From assembly GCA_021740625.1 (NCBI GenBank), contig JAIOZK010000023.1, positions 1 to 63,642 of the forward strand: 63,642 nucleotides of DNA, given 5' to 3'. Every line of letters begins with the position of its first letter. Positions within the stretch are counted from its first letter, which is position 1. The DNA comes from Bacteroidales bacterium. GTDB taxonomy: Bacteria > Bacteroidota > Bacteroidia > Bacteroidales > JAIOZK01. A model generated the notes under the pieces. It was not told the DNA's origin and did not search any database. It was given only the letters and a program-made list of their open reading frames with translations. Made by a program: the position numbers and the translations under genes. Below, in pieces: positions 1 to 8,022 of this stretch.

Positions 1-186
1 TCCAAGAGGATTATATGCACCATGATGCGGCATGACGAAAAAGGAAAACTTATATTGACTGTTATTCAACAACATAGAAAAACAATCTTTCTCTATAAAC
101 AGGTAATAACAGACATTTAAATTAAGTGCGAAACTTTAGATATTTACATTCAATTTCAATTTCATTATTAACCAAATCTAATTATC

Positions 187-852
187 ATGAGAAAGATTCT
201 TACTTTGATTACGACCCTGGCCATTGTGCTTTGGGTAAGTGATGTTTTTGCCCAAACCGAAGCGGGTACGTTTTACATGAGTGGTTCCACCAACATCATG
301 GCGGCTTTCGGGAGCACAACCCAAAAATTTGAGCCGAAAGATGGAGACGAGGCTGAATACGACGGTCCCAAAACAACAGCATTCAATGTTGGGCCTTCGG
401 TTGGATTTTTTATTTTCGATGGGTTTGCAGCCGGTCTTTTCCTCGATTACACTTATATAAAAGAAGATCAGGATGCAGATGAAGAAAAAGGGATCAATCA
501 ATATACCAATACCTTCAATGAATTGATATTCGGGCCATTTCTTAAATTTTACATCGGTCAAAACAATGTGAAACCTTTCCTGGTTGGCTCTGTTGGTTTT
601 GGCAACCAGAAAACCAAATATGAAGGGGATGTGGACTACATGAAATCAGATGAAGATGAGTACGAATTAAAGTTGTTCAACTGGTCGGCAGGTGCTGGTG
701 TTGCTTTTTTTCCTGCTGAAAGTGTTTCCCTGGAATTTGGGGTTGCTTATGGAAGCGACAAATACACTCACGAGAGCGATTATGGTGATCATCATGAGAT
801 AGATACCGGGATAGGAGTAAGATTCGGTATCAGTGTTTTCCTCGGTAATTAA
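187..852 (+). CDS. outer-membrane beta-barrel protein
   Basis: A 221-residue exported protein. Residues 1-22 form a Sec signal peptide ending in VFAQ. The remainder alternates hydrophobic and polar residues, is rich in Gly, Tyr and Phe, and ends in an amphipathic strand (VRFGISVFLGN), the pattern of a small 8-stranded outer-membrane barrel. Acidic stretches (EDQDADEEKG, KSDEDEYE) fit extracellular loops. It stands alone and is followed at once by a strong terminator shared with the convergent hydrogenase operon. The family is assigned from pattern (porin/OMP_b-brl class), not from a specific signature, so the ligand or role is unknown. Confidence 0.8.
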   Translation: MRKILTLITTLAIVLWVSDVFAQTEAGTFYMSGSTNIMAAFGSTTQKFEPKDGDEAEYDGPKTTAFNVGPSVGFFIFDGFAAGLFLDYTYIKEDQDADEEKGINQYTNTFNELIFGPFLKFYIGQNNVKPFLVGSVGFGNQKTKYEGDVDYMKSDEDEYELKLFNWSAGAGVAFFPAESVSLEFGVAYGSDKYTHESDYGDHHEIDTGIGVRFGISVFLGN

Positions 853-856
853 AAAC

Positions 857-886
857 AAAAGCCGGCCTGTCATGGCCGGCTTTTAT
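857..886. terminator. bidirectional intrinsic terminator
   Basis: GCCGGCC (861-867), 6-nt loop, GGCCGGC (874-880), with A-rich sequence before and T-rich sequence after. It lies between the convergent barrel gene and the last gene of the hydrogenase operon and can serve both. Confidence 0.9.
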
Positions 887-894
887 TTTTATTT

Positions 895-1869
895 TTAACT
901 GATGGTCCGTTTCATAAACTGGACCCGCTGGAAAGTGGCAAAATTCTTCTGGTCTTCCAGCATCTTGCCTTTGAAATCATCAATCTTGTTGTATGATTTG
1001 CGTTCCATCCAATCCTCCATTCTTTCAAGCATGGTTTCGATATAGCTTATCCCGTGTTTATAAAGCGTGGTACAAATCTGAACGGCATCCGCACCTGCAA
1101 GCAATTGCTTTATCACACCTTCAGCGCAGTGTATGCCTGTGGCTGCAGCAACTTGTATATCCAGGTTGTTTTTAAGAATAGAAACCCAGCGCAGGGGAAC
1201 GGTGTTTTCTTCAGGTGCACTGAAGAAATTATCGCCAATGAGGCTTTCTGATTCCACATCGATATCAGGACGGAAAAAACGATTGAAAGCAACAATACCA
1301 TCGGCACCGGCTTCTTTGAGTCGTTTGGCGATCAACACCGGATTGGTGAAATAAGATCCCAGTTTCACCGCGATCGGGAAACTTACATGCTTGCGTACTT
1401 CCTTTACAATGTTTACATAGCGCTCTTCGATATCCCTGCAATCCATTTCAGCAGTGAATGGCATGATGGCGATGTTCAGTTCCAGGCCATCAGCTCCGGC
1501 TTCTTCGAGTTGTTTGGCAAACTCAGGCCATACTTTATCTGTAACACAGTTGATGCTGCAGAAAACCGGGATACTGGTTTCTTCCTTGGCCGCTTTGATC
1601 AGGTCCAAATACTCTTTAACACCTTTTCCTTTGGCATGGTCGTTAATATAATCCACTGCTTCGGGAAACCAGTAGTACTTGTTGTCATCTGTCTCAAGTT
1701 TTGAGGGATCAGTAGTCAACTGTTCTTCGAACAGCGACTTCAACACAATGGCACCGGCTCCCTTGTCGGCACATTTTTTAATTTCTTCGATATTGCCCGT
1801 AAGCTTGTTGCTGCTCACAATAATGGGATTTCTCAGTTTAACTCCCATGTAGGTTGTTGAAAGGTCCAT
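895..1869 (-). CDS. dihydroorotate dehydrogenase-like flavoprotein
   Basis: 324 residues of the FMN-dependent dihydroorotate dehydrogenase/dihydropyrimidine dehydrogenase TIM-barrel superfamily. Visible landmarks are the N-terminal strand MGVKLRNPIIVSSNKLTG, the substrate-loop region CSINCVTDK, AVKLGSYFTNP, and the FMN-phosphate region AATGIHCAEGVIKQLLAGADAV. It is last in the operon with the hydrogenase genes, 32 bp after the maturation protease. Bacteroidota commonly carry such DHOD-like paralogues apart from true pyrD. I infer a flavin oxidoreductase linked to the NADH/hydrogen pool; a role in pyrimidine synthesis is possible but not supported by the neighbours. Confidence 0.85.
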   Translation of the reverse strand: MDLSTTYMGVKLRNPIIVSSNKLTGNIEEIKKCADKGAGAIVLKSLFEEQLTTDPSKLETDDNKYYWFPEAVDYINDHAKGKGVKEYLDLIKAAKEETSIPVFCSINCVTDKVWPEFAKQLEEAGADGLELNIAIMPFTAEMDCRDIEERYVNIVKEVRKHVSFPIAVKLGSYFTNPVLIAKRLKEAGADGIVAFNRFFRPDIDVESESLIGDNFFSAPEENTVPLRWVSILKNNLDIQVAAATGIHCAEGVIKQLLAGADAVQICTTLYKHGISYIETMLERMEDWMERKSYNKIDDFKGKMLEDQKNFATFQRVQFMKRTIS

Positions 1870-1901
1870 ATTTTTTGATTTAAGTTTTCGGTATTAATTA
1901 T

Positions 1902-2390
1902 TTAACACGCTTTCTCTAAAATTTCAGGTTCTGATTTGATTTTGGAATCAGCGATCTTTTCCTTGAAATAATCCAGTGCTTTCACCAGGTTCTGATTTGC
2001 CTTTTCAGTCAAACCCTCCCGGAAATCCCATTCATATCCCCTGATATGCATCAGAAAAACCGGAGGAGCTTCTTTGTATATCCTCCTGCACAAATTAACA
2101 ACATAACCCGGGGAGGCTGCGTGTGTGGTAAAAGCCACTTTGGTGGATTGATCCACTTTGCTTACACAAAATCCATCCAGATCTTCTTCCTTCGATGCAT
2201 CGACAAAAATCACCAGGTCTTTGTCGGATATGGCATCGGCATCTTCAATATTCAACTGGTAATTGCTGTCAAAGAAAAAATCCTGCAATCTCTGCTCCTC
2301 AACCCATTCCTCAATACGGTTTACAAAAGCATTCCCGAGACCGTCGTCCTGACGGCCCGGGTTGCCATATCCGTATATAAGAACCTTCAT
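1902..2390 (-). CDS. hydrogenase maturation protease
   Basis: 162 residues of the HyaD/HybD/HycI endopeptidase family, which removes the C-terminal peptide of the [NiFe] hydrogenase large subunit after nickel insertion. The N-terminal signature YGYGNPGRQDDGLG contains the conserved Asp; a second acidic site lies in VIFVDASKEEDLDG, and HAASPG corresponds to the family's HxxSPG region. It starts 4 bp after hoxH ends, so its substrate is presumably that subunit, which has a cleavable tail after DPCLSCATH. HoxW-type role in the Hox system is inferred from context. Confidence 0.88.
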   Translation of the reverse strand: MKVLIYGYGNPGRQDDGLGNAFVNRIEEWVEEQRLQDFFFDSNYQLNIEDADAISDKDLVIFVDASKEEDLDGFCVSKVDQSTKVAFTTHAASPGYVVNLCRRIYKEAPPVFLMHIRGYEWDFREGLTEKANQNLVKALDYFKEKIADSKIKSEPEILEKAC

Positions 2391-2393
2391 ATA

Positions 2394-3845
2394 TTAATTT
2401 CTCTTTCTGTCGATTAATTGATTACTCTTATCGAAAAGAGAGATCTCCAGTGGCATCTGACCCAGTGCATGCGTTGCGCAGCTCAAACATGGATCATATG
2501 CCCTGATGGCCACCTCAACAGCGTTCAGCATGCCTTCGGTGATCTTGCTTTCTCCGCTGATCATATTTTCTGCAACACTTTTTACCGCCAGATTCATCGG
2601 ATCGTTGTTGTTGGTCGTAGAAACAATCAGGTTTGCCATGGTGATCTCATCCTTTTCATTGATCTTGTAATGATGGAAAAGAGTTCCCCTGGGGGCTTCG
2701 ATCAAACCAACGCCTTCATTCTGCTTTTTCCCCTTGGTCGTTAGTTCGCCTTCCATCAGGTCGGGATCATTGAGCAGTTCCTTCATCATTTCTGCAGAGT
2801 GGAGCAACTCGATCAAACGTGCCCAGTGGTAATGCAATGACATATTGTTGGGCTTGCCGTTGGTATAAGCTTTAAACTCCTCAAATTCTTTTTGTGCCAG
2901 TGGTGAAGGGATAAAGTCACAGGTATTCAAACGCGCCAGCGGTCCTACCCTGTACCAGCCTTCCTGCTCACCAAACTCAAGCAGATAAGGGAATTTCATA
3001 TAGCTCCAGTTCCTGACTTCCTCACCGATATATTTCAGGTAATCCTGGTAATCCACATCATGCAGGATCTTTTTTCCTTCTGCATCAACAGCTCTCAGCA
3101 CACCATGATAAAGATCAAGCGCACCGTCTTTTCTTACCAGGCTGAGATGATTTGATGGAAAGGCTGCGAAGCTGTCGACCAACTCTTTGTTCTTTGCATG
3201 ATAATCCCTGAACAGATCAATGGATGCCTTTGACCATTCGATCATTTTATCAATATTGAGCGGATCGGCACCATTCAGAAAGCCATCTTTCTCTTCCTGG
3301 CTGAGGTGTTTGTTGATACCACCGGGGATGGCACCTGTTCCGTGAATTTTCTTTCCTGCAGTGGCTTTGATGATTTCCTGCCCGTACTTCCGCATCATCA
3401 CACCCTGCACGGCCAGATCCTTGAATTCCTGGATCACACCGATCACATTCCGGATGGCCGGATCAGCATCAATACCAAACAGAATATCGGGTGAACAAAG
3501 GTGGAAGAAATGCAGTGCATGCGACTGGAACATTTGTCCGTAGTGCATCAGGCGGCGCATTTTATCACCGGTTGGTGTAAGCCCCTCTCCTGTGCCTGCA
3601 CCCACGATAACGTCCATGGCTTTGGCTGCTGCCAGGTGATGGCTTACCGGACAAATTCCACATAAGCGCTGCACCAGAACCGGGGCTTCCCAGTAGGGCC
3701 TGCCCTGTACGAATCTTTCAAAACCACGAAACTCAACGATGTGCAAACGGCTTTGTACCACATTGTTGTTCTCGTCGAGATGAATGGTAACTTTTCCGTG
3801 ACCTTCAACCCTGGTTACGGGTTCTATGGTTATCTTTTTTGTCAT
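2394..3845 (-). CDS. hoxH: [NiFe] hydrogenase large subunit (group 3, HoxH type)
   Basis: 483 residues. It carries both nickel-ligand motifs: the L1 motif RLCGICPVSHH near residue 62 and the C-terminal L2 motif DPCLSCATHALG, followed by a tail of about 25 residues that the adjacent protease would remove after the His. The N-terminal TIEPVTRVEGHGKV is the usual start of group 3 and 4 large subunits. With HoxY, HoxU and HoxF it forms a soluble NAD(P)-coupled bidirectional hydrogenase (group 3d), interconverting H2 + NAD+ and NADH + H+. Group 3d rather than 3b is indicated by the NuoEF/NuoG-like partner subunits. Confidence 0.93.
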   Translation of the reverse strand: MTKKITIEPVTRVEGHGKVTIHLDENNNVVQSRLHIVEFRGFERFVQGRPYWEAPVLVQRLCGICPVSHHLAAAKAMDVIVGAGTGEGLTPTGDKMRRLMHYGQMFQSHALHFFHLCSPDILFGIDADPAIRNVIGVIQEFKDLAVQGVMMRKYGQEIIKATAGKKIHGTGAIPGGINKHLSQEEKDGFLNGADPLNIDKMIEWSKASIDLFRDYHAKNKELVDSFAAFPSNHLSLVRKDGALDLYHGVLRAVDAEGKKILHDVDYQDYLKYIGEEVRNWSYMKFPYLLEFGEQEGWYRVGPLARLNTCDFIPSPLAQKEFEEFKAYTNGKPNNMSLHYHWARLIELLHSAEMMKELLNDPDLMEGELTTKGKKQNEGVGLIEAPRGTLFHHYKINEKDEITMANLIVSTTNNNDPMNLAVKSVAENMISGESKITEGMLNAVEVAIRAYDPCLSCATHALGQMPLEISLFDKSNQLIDRKRN

Positions 3846-3859
3846 ATCTCTTCTGTGTT

Positions 3860-4408
3860 TTAATCAAATTTTACAACTTCATAGGGTAACTTCAGCTCAT
3901 TGCCTGTAATCAGCGCCGCCAGTGCTTCCCAGATCAGTTCAGCCCTGGGGGGACAACCCGGCAGGTAATAATCGATCTTGACGACTTCATGACAGGGATA
4001 TACCTTATCCAGGATCATGGGCAATTCGTCATCGTTGGGAAGTATGCCTTTTTTGTTACCGGAAACGGAAGGTCCGTTCAGGTAGGCTTCTTCGAGGCAT
4101 TCCTGCACGGGGATGCCATTCCGCAATGCCGGAAGACCACCCATGATGGCACATTCACCCAAAGAGATCAGGATCTTACAGTTTTTTCTGAAATCCTTGA
4201 GGACATGCACGTTTTCGCTGTTACAGCAACCACCTTCTATCAAACCGATGTCGCAGGGTTTGGTGAATTCTTTTATATCATCAATAGGTGATTTGTTGAA
4301 TTCGACCAGTTCAACCAGATCCAGGATCTTTTCGTCTATGTCGAGGATCGACATATGACAACCGAAACAGCCGGCCAATGATGTTGTTGCTACTACTGGT
4401 TTACTCAT
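3860..4408 (-). CDS. hoxY: [NiFe] hydrogenase small subunit (HoxY type)
   Basis: 182 residues, the short small-subunit form without signal peptide or extra iron-sulfur domain, as in cytosolic HoxY. Cysteines for the proximal [4Fe-4S] cluster are visible in CFGCHMS, GGCCNSE, LGECAIMGG and PGCPPRAE. It receives electrons from the NiFe site of HoxH and passes them to HoxU. It lies 14 bp before hoxH in the operon. Confidence 0.92.
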   Translation of the reverse strand: MSKPVVATTSLAGCFGCHMSILDIDEKILDLVELVEFNKSPIDDIKEFTKPCDIGLIEGGCCNSENVHVLKDFRKNCKILISLGECAIMGGLPALRNGIPVQECLEEAYLNGPSVSGNKKGILPNDDELPMILDKVYPCHEVVKIDYYLPGCPPRAELIWEALAALITGNELKLPYEVVKFD

Positions 4409-4432
4409 TATATATTACCTCCATATTTCTTG

Positions 4433-5134
4433 TTAAACAACTTTTTCTATATCGCTGCCGATCGCATTTTTGTCAAATTTCCGGGTTCCGATTGGTTCGG
4501 AGAATCCCTTTTCTTTATACAGGATGGAACCTACCGGACAAATATCAGCAGCTTTTTTAGCTTCTTCGTCCGTCATTTGCGCTGCGAGTTCATGATCGAT
4601 CTGAATCTCAACTTCATGGCCACGTTTGCGGAAGGCGAAGATATTCTTGCCATCAGCCGTTTTGATAGAACGCACGCACCTTTTGCATTTGATGCAACGG
4701 TTGCGTTCAATCCAGAGTTTCGGAGCGGTTGAATCAGGTTTCCGCAAAGGAAATTCATAAGGGAACCTGGGCACCATCATCTGGAAACGGTATGCCAGGG
4801 CCTGCAATTCACAGTTTCCGCTTTTTTCACAGGCAGGACAAAAATGATTGCCTTCCACAAAAAGCATTTCCACGATTGCTTTGCGCATATCCTGCAATTC
4901 GGCGGTATCATTTTCTATTTCCATTCCCTCTTCCACCGGTGTGGTGCATGCTGTCATGTTCCTTCCGGCAATTTTCACATTGCAGATCCGGCAGGAACCA
5001 GCCGGTATCAGACCACGAACATGACAAAGTGAAGGAATATAGACACCGTTATCAGCCGCGGCATCCAGCACATTCTGTCCTGGTTCGGCATAACATTCTT
5101 TTCCGTCTATGGTAAATTTTATTTTTTCACTCAT
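4433..5134 (-). CDS. hoxU: hydrogenase diaphorase iron-sulfur subunit (HoxU type)
   Basis: 233 residues homologous to the N-terminal part of NuoG. Residues 1-80 form a plant-type [2Fe-2S] domain (CHVRGLIPAGSCRIC then a further Cys); next comes the His/Cys cluster motif HFCPACEKSGNC; then a [4Fe-4S] motif CIKCKRC completed by ICPVGS. It wires HoxY to the flavin subunit. The length matches HoxU, which lacks the molybdopterin-like part of NuoG. Confidence 0.92.
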   Translation of the reverse strand: MSEKIKFTIDGKECYAEPGQNVLDAAADNGVYIPSLCHVRGLIPAGSCRICNVKIAGRNMTACTTPVEEGMEIENDTAELQDMRKAIVEMLFVEGNHFCPACEKSGNCELQALAYRFQMMVPRFPYEFPLRKPDSTAPKLWIERNRCIKCKRCVRSIKTADGKNIFAFRKRGHEVEIQIDHELAAQMTDEEAKKAADICPVGSILYKEKGFSEPIGTRKFDKNAIGSDIEKVV

Positions 5135-5164
5135 TTTATTGTATATTAAAATTCTTGATTCTGT

Positions 5165-6961
5165 TTACAAATTTGGTTTCCTGCCCACATAATTGCATGA
5201 TTCTGCCACAGCAGCAGCCAGATCAAAACCAGTATCGTATTCCACTTCTTTCTGGATCAGGTCTTCATATTTATCCATAAAATTTTCCATTGTAGTGGCA
5301 ATCGGGTTGGCTGCAGTTTGTCCCAGTCCACAGCGGTTGGCCATCTTTCCGTATTTGGTCCATTTTTTCAGATCATCGATGTCCGATTGTGTTCCCTTGC
5401 CGGCAATGATCTTATCGAGTTTATTTCTCAAGATGACTGTGAGAGAACGGCATACGGCACAGGACCCGCAAGATTCTTCGATGAAGAATTCAGTAAAATT
5501 CCTGACCACATCCTGCAGGAGTTTTCTTTCCTTGCCAATAATGATCATGGATCCCCCGGTTGGAAGGTCTTCATAGGCTAAAGTTCTTTTAAAATCCCTG
5601 GGGCCTATGCAGGTGCCGGAGGGACCTCCCACCTGTATGGCCTGCACATCTTCAGCTCCAACCATTTCAAGAATATCGCGTATGCGGATACCCCATTCGA
5701 ATTCGTAAACTCCGGGATATTTGCAATCGCCTGAGATACTGAGTAATTTTGTACCGGCACTTTCCCGTGAACCCATCATGGTGTACCATTCGGCACCCTT
5801 TTCCATGATCTTGACCACACTGCAGAGTGTTTCCACATTGTTGACCACGGTGGGTTGGTCCTTGTATCCTTTCTGTACTGGGAATGGTGGACGGTTGCGT
5901 GGTTCACCGCGTTTTCCTTCTGTACTTTCGATGAGTGCCGATTCCTCTCCACAAACATACGCCCCCGCACCAAACTGTATCCTGATATCAAAATCAAAGC
6001 CTTCCTTGCCGGCAAGGTTTTTACCCAGCAAGTTGGCTTCGCGCATGTCATTCAATACTTTTTCGAGATATTCCTGCAGGTATTTGTATTCGTATCTCAG
6101 GTAGAGAATTCCTTCCTTTGCACCGATAGCATAACCTGCAATGGCCATGCCTTCAAAACAACGCTGTGGCATTTCGGTCAGGATCACTCTTTCCTTAAAA
6201 GTTCCGGGCTCTCCTTCATCTGCATTGCACATTACATAGCGCTCTTCGCTCTGGGCCCTGCGACAGAAATCCCACTTCAGTCCGGCCGGAAATCCTGCTC
6301 CTCCGCGTCCCCTGAGGTATGAATTCTTCACCTCGTTGATCACATCCTGTGGATCCATGTCTGTGATCTTCTTCAGGGCAGTTCCTGTTTCATATTCTGA
6401 GAACAATACCGGTCCTTTTTTCCGAATATTGTTGTTCACCATAGCCTTGATCAGATTGGAGCTGTTGTTCCCGTCTCCATATTTTTCGACCATTTCTTCG
6501 ATGGGTTTTTCGGCTTTCATGCTCGCCACCAGGGCCCTGACCTTATAGGGATCAAGATTGGTAAAAACATGACCATTGATAATGGCGGCCGGTTCCTGGT
6601 CGCTCATACCGATGCAGGCGGTGCTGTACAGGCCTATCATACCGTCATCAGAAGTACATTCGAATTTGCAACCAACGGCTTTTTCGAAAGCTTCGGCAAC
6701 TTCGGCACGGCCCATCATATTGGCGGTAGCGCTATTGTTGAGGTAAATGGTATATTTACCCTGGGGCTTATCGGTAAAGAAGTGGTAAAAACTTTTTGTT
6801 TGCTCAACATCCACATTTGAGATATCGAGTTCTTTAGCAATAAGCTCAACCGCCTCTTCAGGAACGTGATCCATCTCAGCCTGCACATCCAGCAGGATAT
6901 CCATCAGCCTCATTGGATCCTTGTTGAACTTGCCAACAATACTTTTAATTTCATTTTCCAT
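5165..6961 (-). CDS. hoxF: NAD-reducing hydrogenase flavin subunit, HoxE-HoxF fusion type
   Basis: 598 residues. About 1-160 is a NuoE-like thioredoxin-fold domain; the rest is NuoF-like with the glycine-rich NADH/FMN segment GRGGAGFPAGLKW, CNADEGEPGTFKER, and a C-terminal [4Fe-4S] motif CGSCAVC plus a distal Cys in RCGLGQ. It is the NADH-oxidising/NAD-reducing site of the hydrogenase. In the NuoE-like domain three of the four usual [2Fe-2S] cysteines are replaced (N75, A80, C116 kept, S120), so that cluster is probably absent. First gene of the operon, preceded by a Rex operator and a TAnnTTTG promoter element. Confidence 0.92.
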   Translation of the reverse strand: MENEIKSIVGKFNKDPMRLMDILLDVQAEMDHVPEEAVELIAKELDISNVDVEQTKSFYHFFTDKPQGKYTIYLNNSATANMMGRAEVAEAFEKAVGCKFECTSDDGMIGLYSTACIGMSDQEPAAIINGHVFTNLDPYKVRALVASMKAEKPIEEMVEKYGDGNNSSNLIKAMVNNNIRKKGPVLFSEYETGTALKKITDMDPQDVINEVKNSYLRGRGGAGFPAGLKWDFCRRAQSEERYVMCNADEGEPGTFKERVILTEMPQRCFEGMAIAGYAIGAKEGILYLRYEYKYLQEYLEKVLNDMREANLLGKNLAGKEGFDFDIRIQFGAGAYVCGEESALIESTEGKRGEPRNRPPFPVQKGYKDQPTVVNNVETLCSVVKIMEKGAEWYTMMGSRESAGTKLLSISGDCKYPGVYEFEWGIRIRDILEMVGAEDVQAIQVGGPSGTCIGPRDFKRTLAYEDLPTGGSMIIIGKERKLLQDVVRNFTEFFIEESCGSCAVCRSLTVILRNKLDKIIAGKGTQSDIDDLKKWTKYGKMANRCGLGQTAANPIATTMENFMDKYEDLIQKEVEYDTGFDLAAAVAESCNYVGRKPNL

Positions 6962-7018
6962 ATAAGCAATCTTTAATTAAAAGGTTTAATATGTGTATTT
7001 TAGGGATTTACCGGCATC

Positions 7019-7034
7019 TGTTAATCTTTTAACA
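7019..7034. promoter_or_regulatory. Rex operator upstream of hoxF
   Basis: Perfect palindrome TGTTAA-TCTT-TTAACA, matching the Bacteroidota/Firmicutes Rex consensus TTGTTAAnnnnTTAACAA. It sits 58 bp before the hoxF start and 3 bp downstream of the -7 box, so Rex binding would cover the transcription start and repress the hydrogenase when NADH/NAD is low. Confidence 0.88.
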
Positions 7035-7037
7035 ACA

Positions 7038-7045
7038 CAAAAGTA
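7038..7045 (-). promoter_or_regulatory. -7 promoter element of the hox operon
   Basis: TACTTTTG on the minus strand fits the Bacteroidota -7 element TAnnTTTG. No good -33 TTG is seen at the usual distance. Confidence 0.6.
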
Positions 7046-7259
7046 AGTGTTTTTGTTTGAACCATTTATATGATACTGAAATTTAGAAGGAGTTTAAATT
7101 AAAGGGTTCTACATATAAATCATATGTACATAAAACTTCAATTTCCAAATCACAAATTACAAAAAACAAATAAACACCAAATACTAAATCCCAATGTTCG
7201 AAACCGCAGCATTCCACTTTGAGTTTGATATTTTGTATTTCGGTAATTGGAATTTATTT

Positions 7260-7308
7260 GGAATCCGGAATCCGGAATCTGGAATCTGGAATCTCGAATC
7301 TGGAATCT
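7260..7308. repeat. tandem heptamer repeat
   Basis: Seven consecutive 7-nt units of the form GGAATCY (one unit starts with C). The array ends two bases short of the rex stop codon, in its 3' flank. Similar GGAATCTG tracts are common low-complexity elements in Bacteroidota intergenic DNA. Confidence 0.85.
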
Positions 7309-7309
7309 G

Positions 7310-7927
7310 TTATTTCAAACTAAGCCTGTAGGACATTTCTTCCAGCGATGTAATAATATCGAAATCCTGCACAAAAACATTCTCCGGAGTATTCAGCCTC
7401 ACCGAAGTAAAATTCAAAATTCCTTCTATGCCCGAGTCAATGAGAAGTTCGGCAATGGTGACCGCATAATCCGAGGGTACCGTGAGGATGGCAATACTCA
7501 CCTTTTTCTTTTTTATCATCTGAGACAGATCGCGTATATCGAAGCAGGGGATGTCATACATGGTCTTACCAACTTTTACCGGATCGATGTCGAAGAGGGC
7601 GATGATATCCTGGAACATTTCCCGGTCGCTGAGATATTCGGCAATGGCCTGACCGAGCTTGCCGATGCCCACCAGAATGATCTTCCTCCCCTTTTCCGAA
7701 TCGATTTTCTCCCCGATCAGTTGCATCAACTCTTTAACATGATAACCTTTTCGGTGATTGCCTGATCCTCCAATCAGCATAAGATCACGGCGCACCTGCA
7801 CGGGATTGATATTGAGCAGGCGTGCCAGGTCGTGCGAAAAAATATAGGGTTCTTCCAGATAGCGGTATTTGTATAATATCCTCCTGTACCTGCTCAAACG
7901 TTGCACTGTTTTTCCGGGCAGTTTCAT
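7310..7927 (-). CDS. rex: redox-sensing transcriptional repressor Rex
   Basis: 205 residues. The N-terminal winged helix includes RYRRILYKYRYLEEP and SHDLARLLNINPVQVRRDL; residues 75 onward form an NAD(H)-binding Rossmann domain (ILVGIGKLGQAIAEYL; FDIDPVKVGKTMYDIPC). Rex releases DNA when NADH binds. It lies upstream of the hydrogenase operon on the same strand, and both genes carry the same operator, so it is very likely the direct regulator of hox and of itself. Confidence 0.95.
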   Translation of the reverse strand: MKLPGKTVQRLSRYRRILYKYRYLEEPYIFSHDLARLLNINPVQVRRDLMLIGGSGNHRKGYHVKELMQLIGEKIDSEKGRKIILVGIGKLGQAIAEYLSDREMFQDIIALFDIDPVKVGKTMYDIPCFDIRDLSQMIKKKKVSIAILTVPSDYAVTIAELLIDSGIEGILNFTSVRLNTPENVFVQDFDIITSLEEMSYRLSLK

Positions 7928-7928
7928 T

Positions 7929-7944
7929 TGTTAATCTTTTAACA
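7929..7944. promoter_or_regulatory. Rex operator at the rex gene (autoregulation)
   Basis: TGTTAA-TCTT-TTAACA, identical in sequence, including the normally free spacer, to the hox operator. It begins one base upstream of the rex ATG, so it covers the whole leader and the expected transcription start. Confidence 0.88.
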
Positions 7945-7947
7945 GCA

Positions 7948-7955
7948 CAAATGTA
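7948..7955 (-). promoter_or_regulatory. -7 promoter element of rex
   Basis: TACATTTG on the minus strand, three bases upstream of the operator, exactly the spacing seen at hoxF. Confidence 0.6.
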
Positions 7956-8022
7956 AAAGAAAAAATCAAAAGAACCTATTGCATGAGTTTTTCGCTTTGA
8001 AAAATTTTCATACTTTTAACTT

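Larger units (their letters stand above)
6962..7309. other. hox promoter region and rex 3' region
   Basis: Intergenic stretch. The part next to hoxF holds the Rex operator and -7 box described separately. The middle (7080-7200) is AT-rich without a gene that I can support. The end, next to rex, is a heptamer tandem repeat. Confidence 0.7.

Noticed and set aside
1-120. Open frame from the window edge to a TAA at 118-120, possible 3' end of a gene
   Set aside because: Only 39 codons, no recognisable motif, and open frames of that size are common in AT-rich sequence.
7260-7308. Heptamer array as a CRISPR-like or regulatory array
   Set aside because: Units are 7 nt and directly adjacent, without spacers; a simple tandem repeat explains it.
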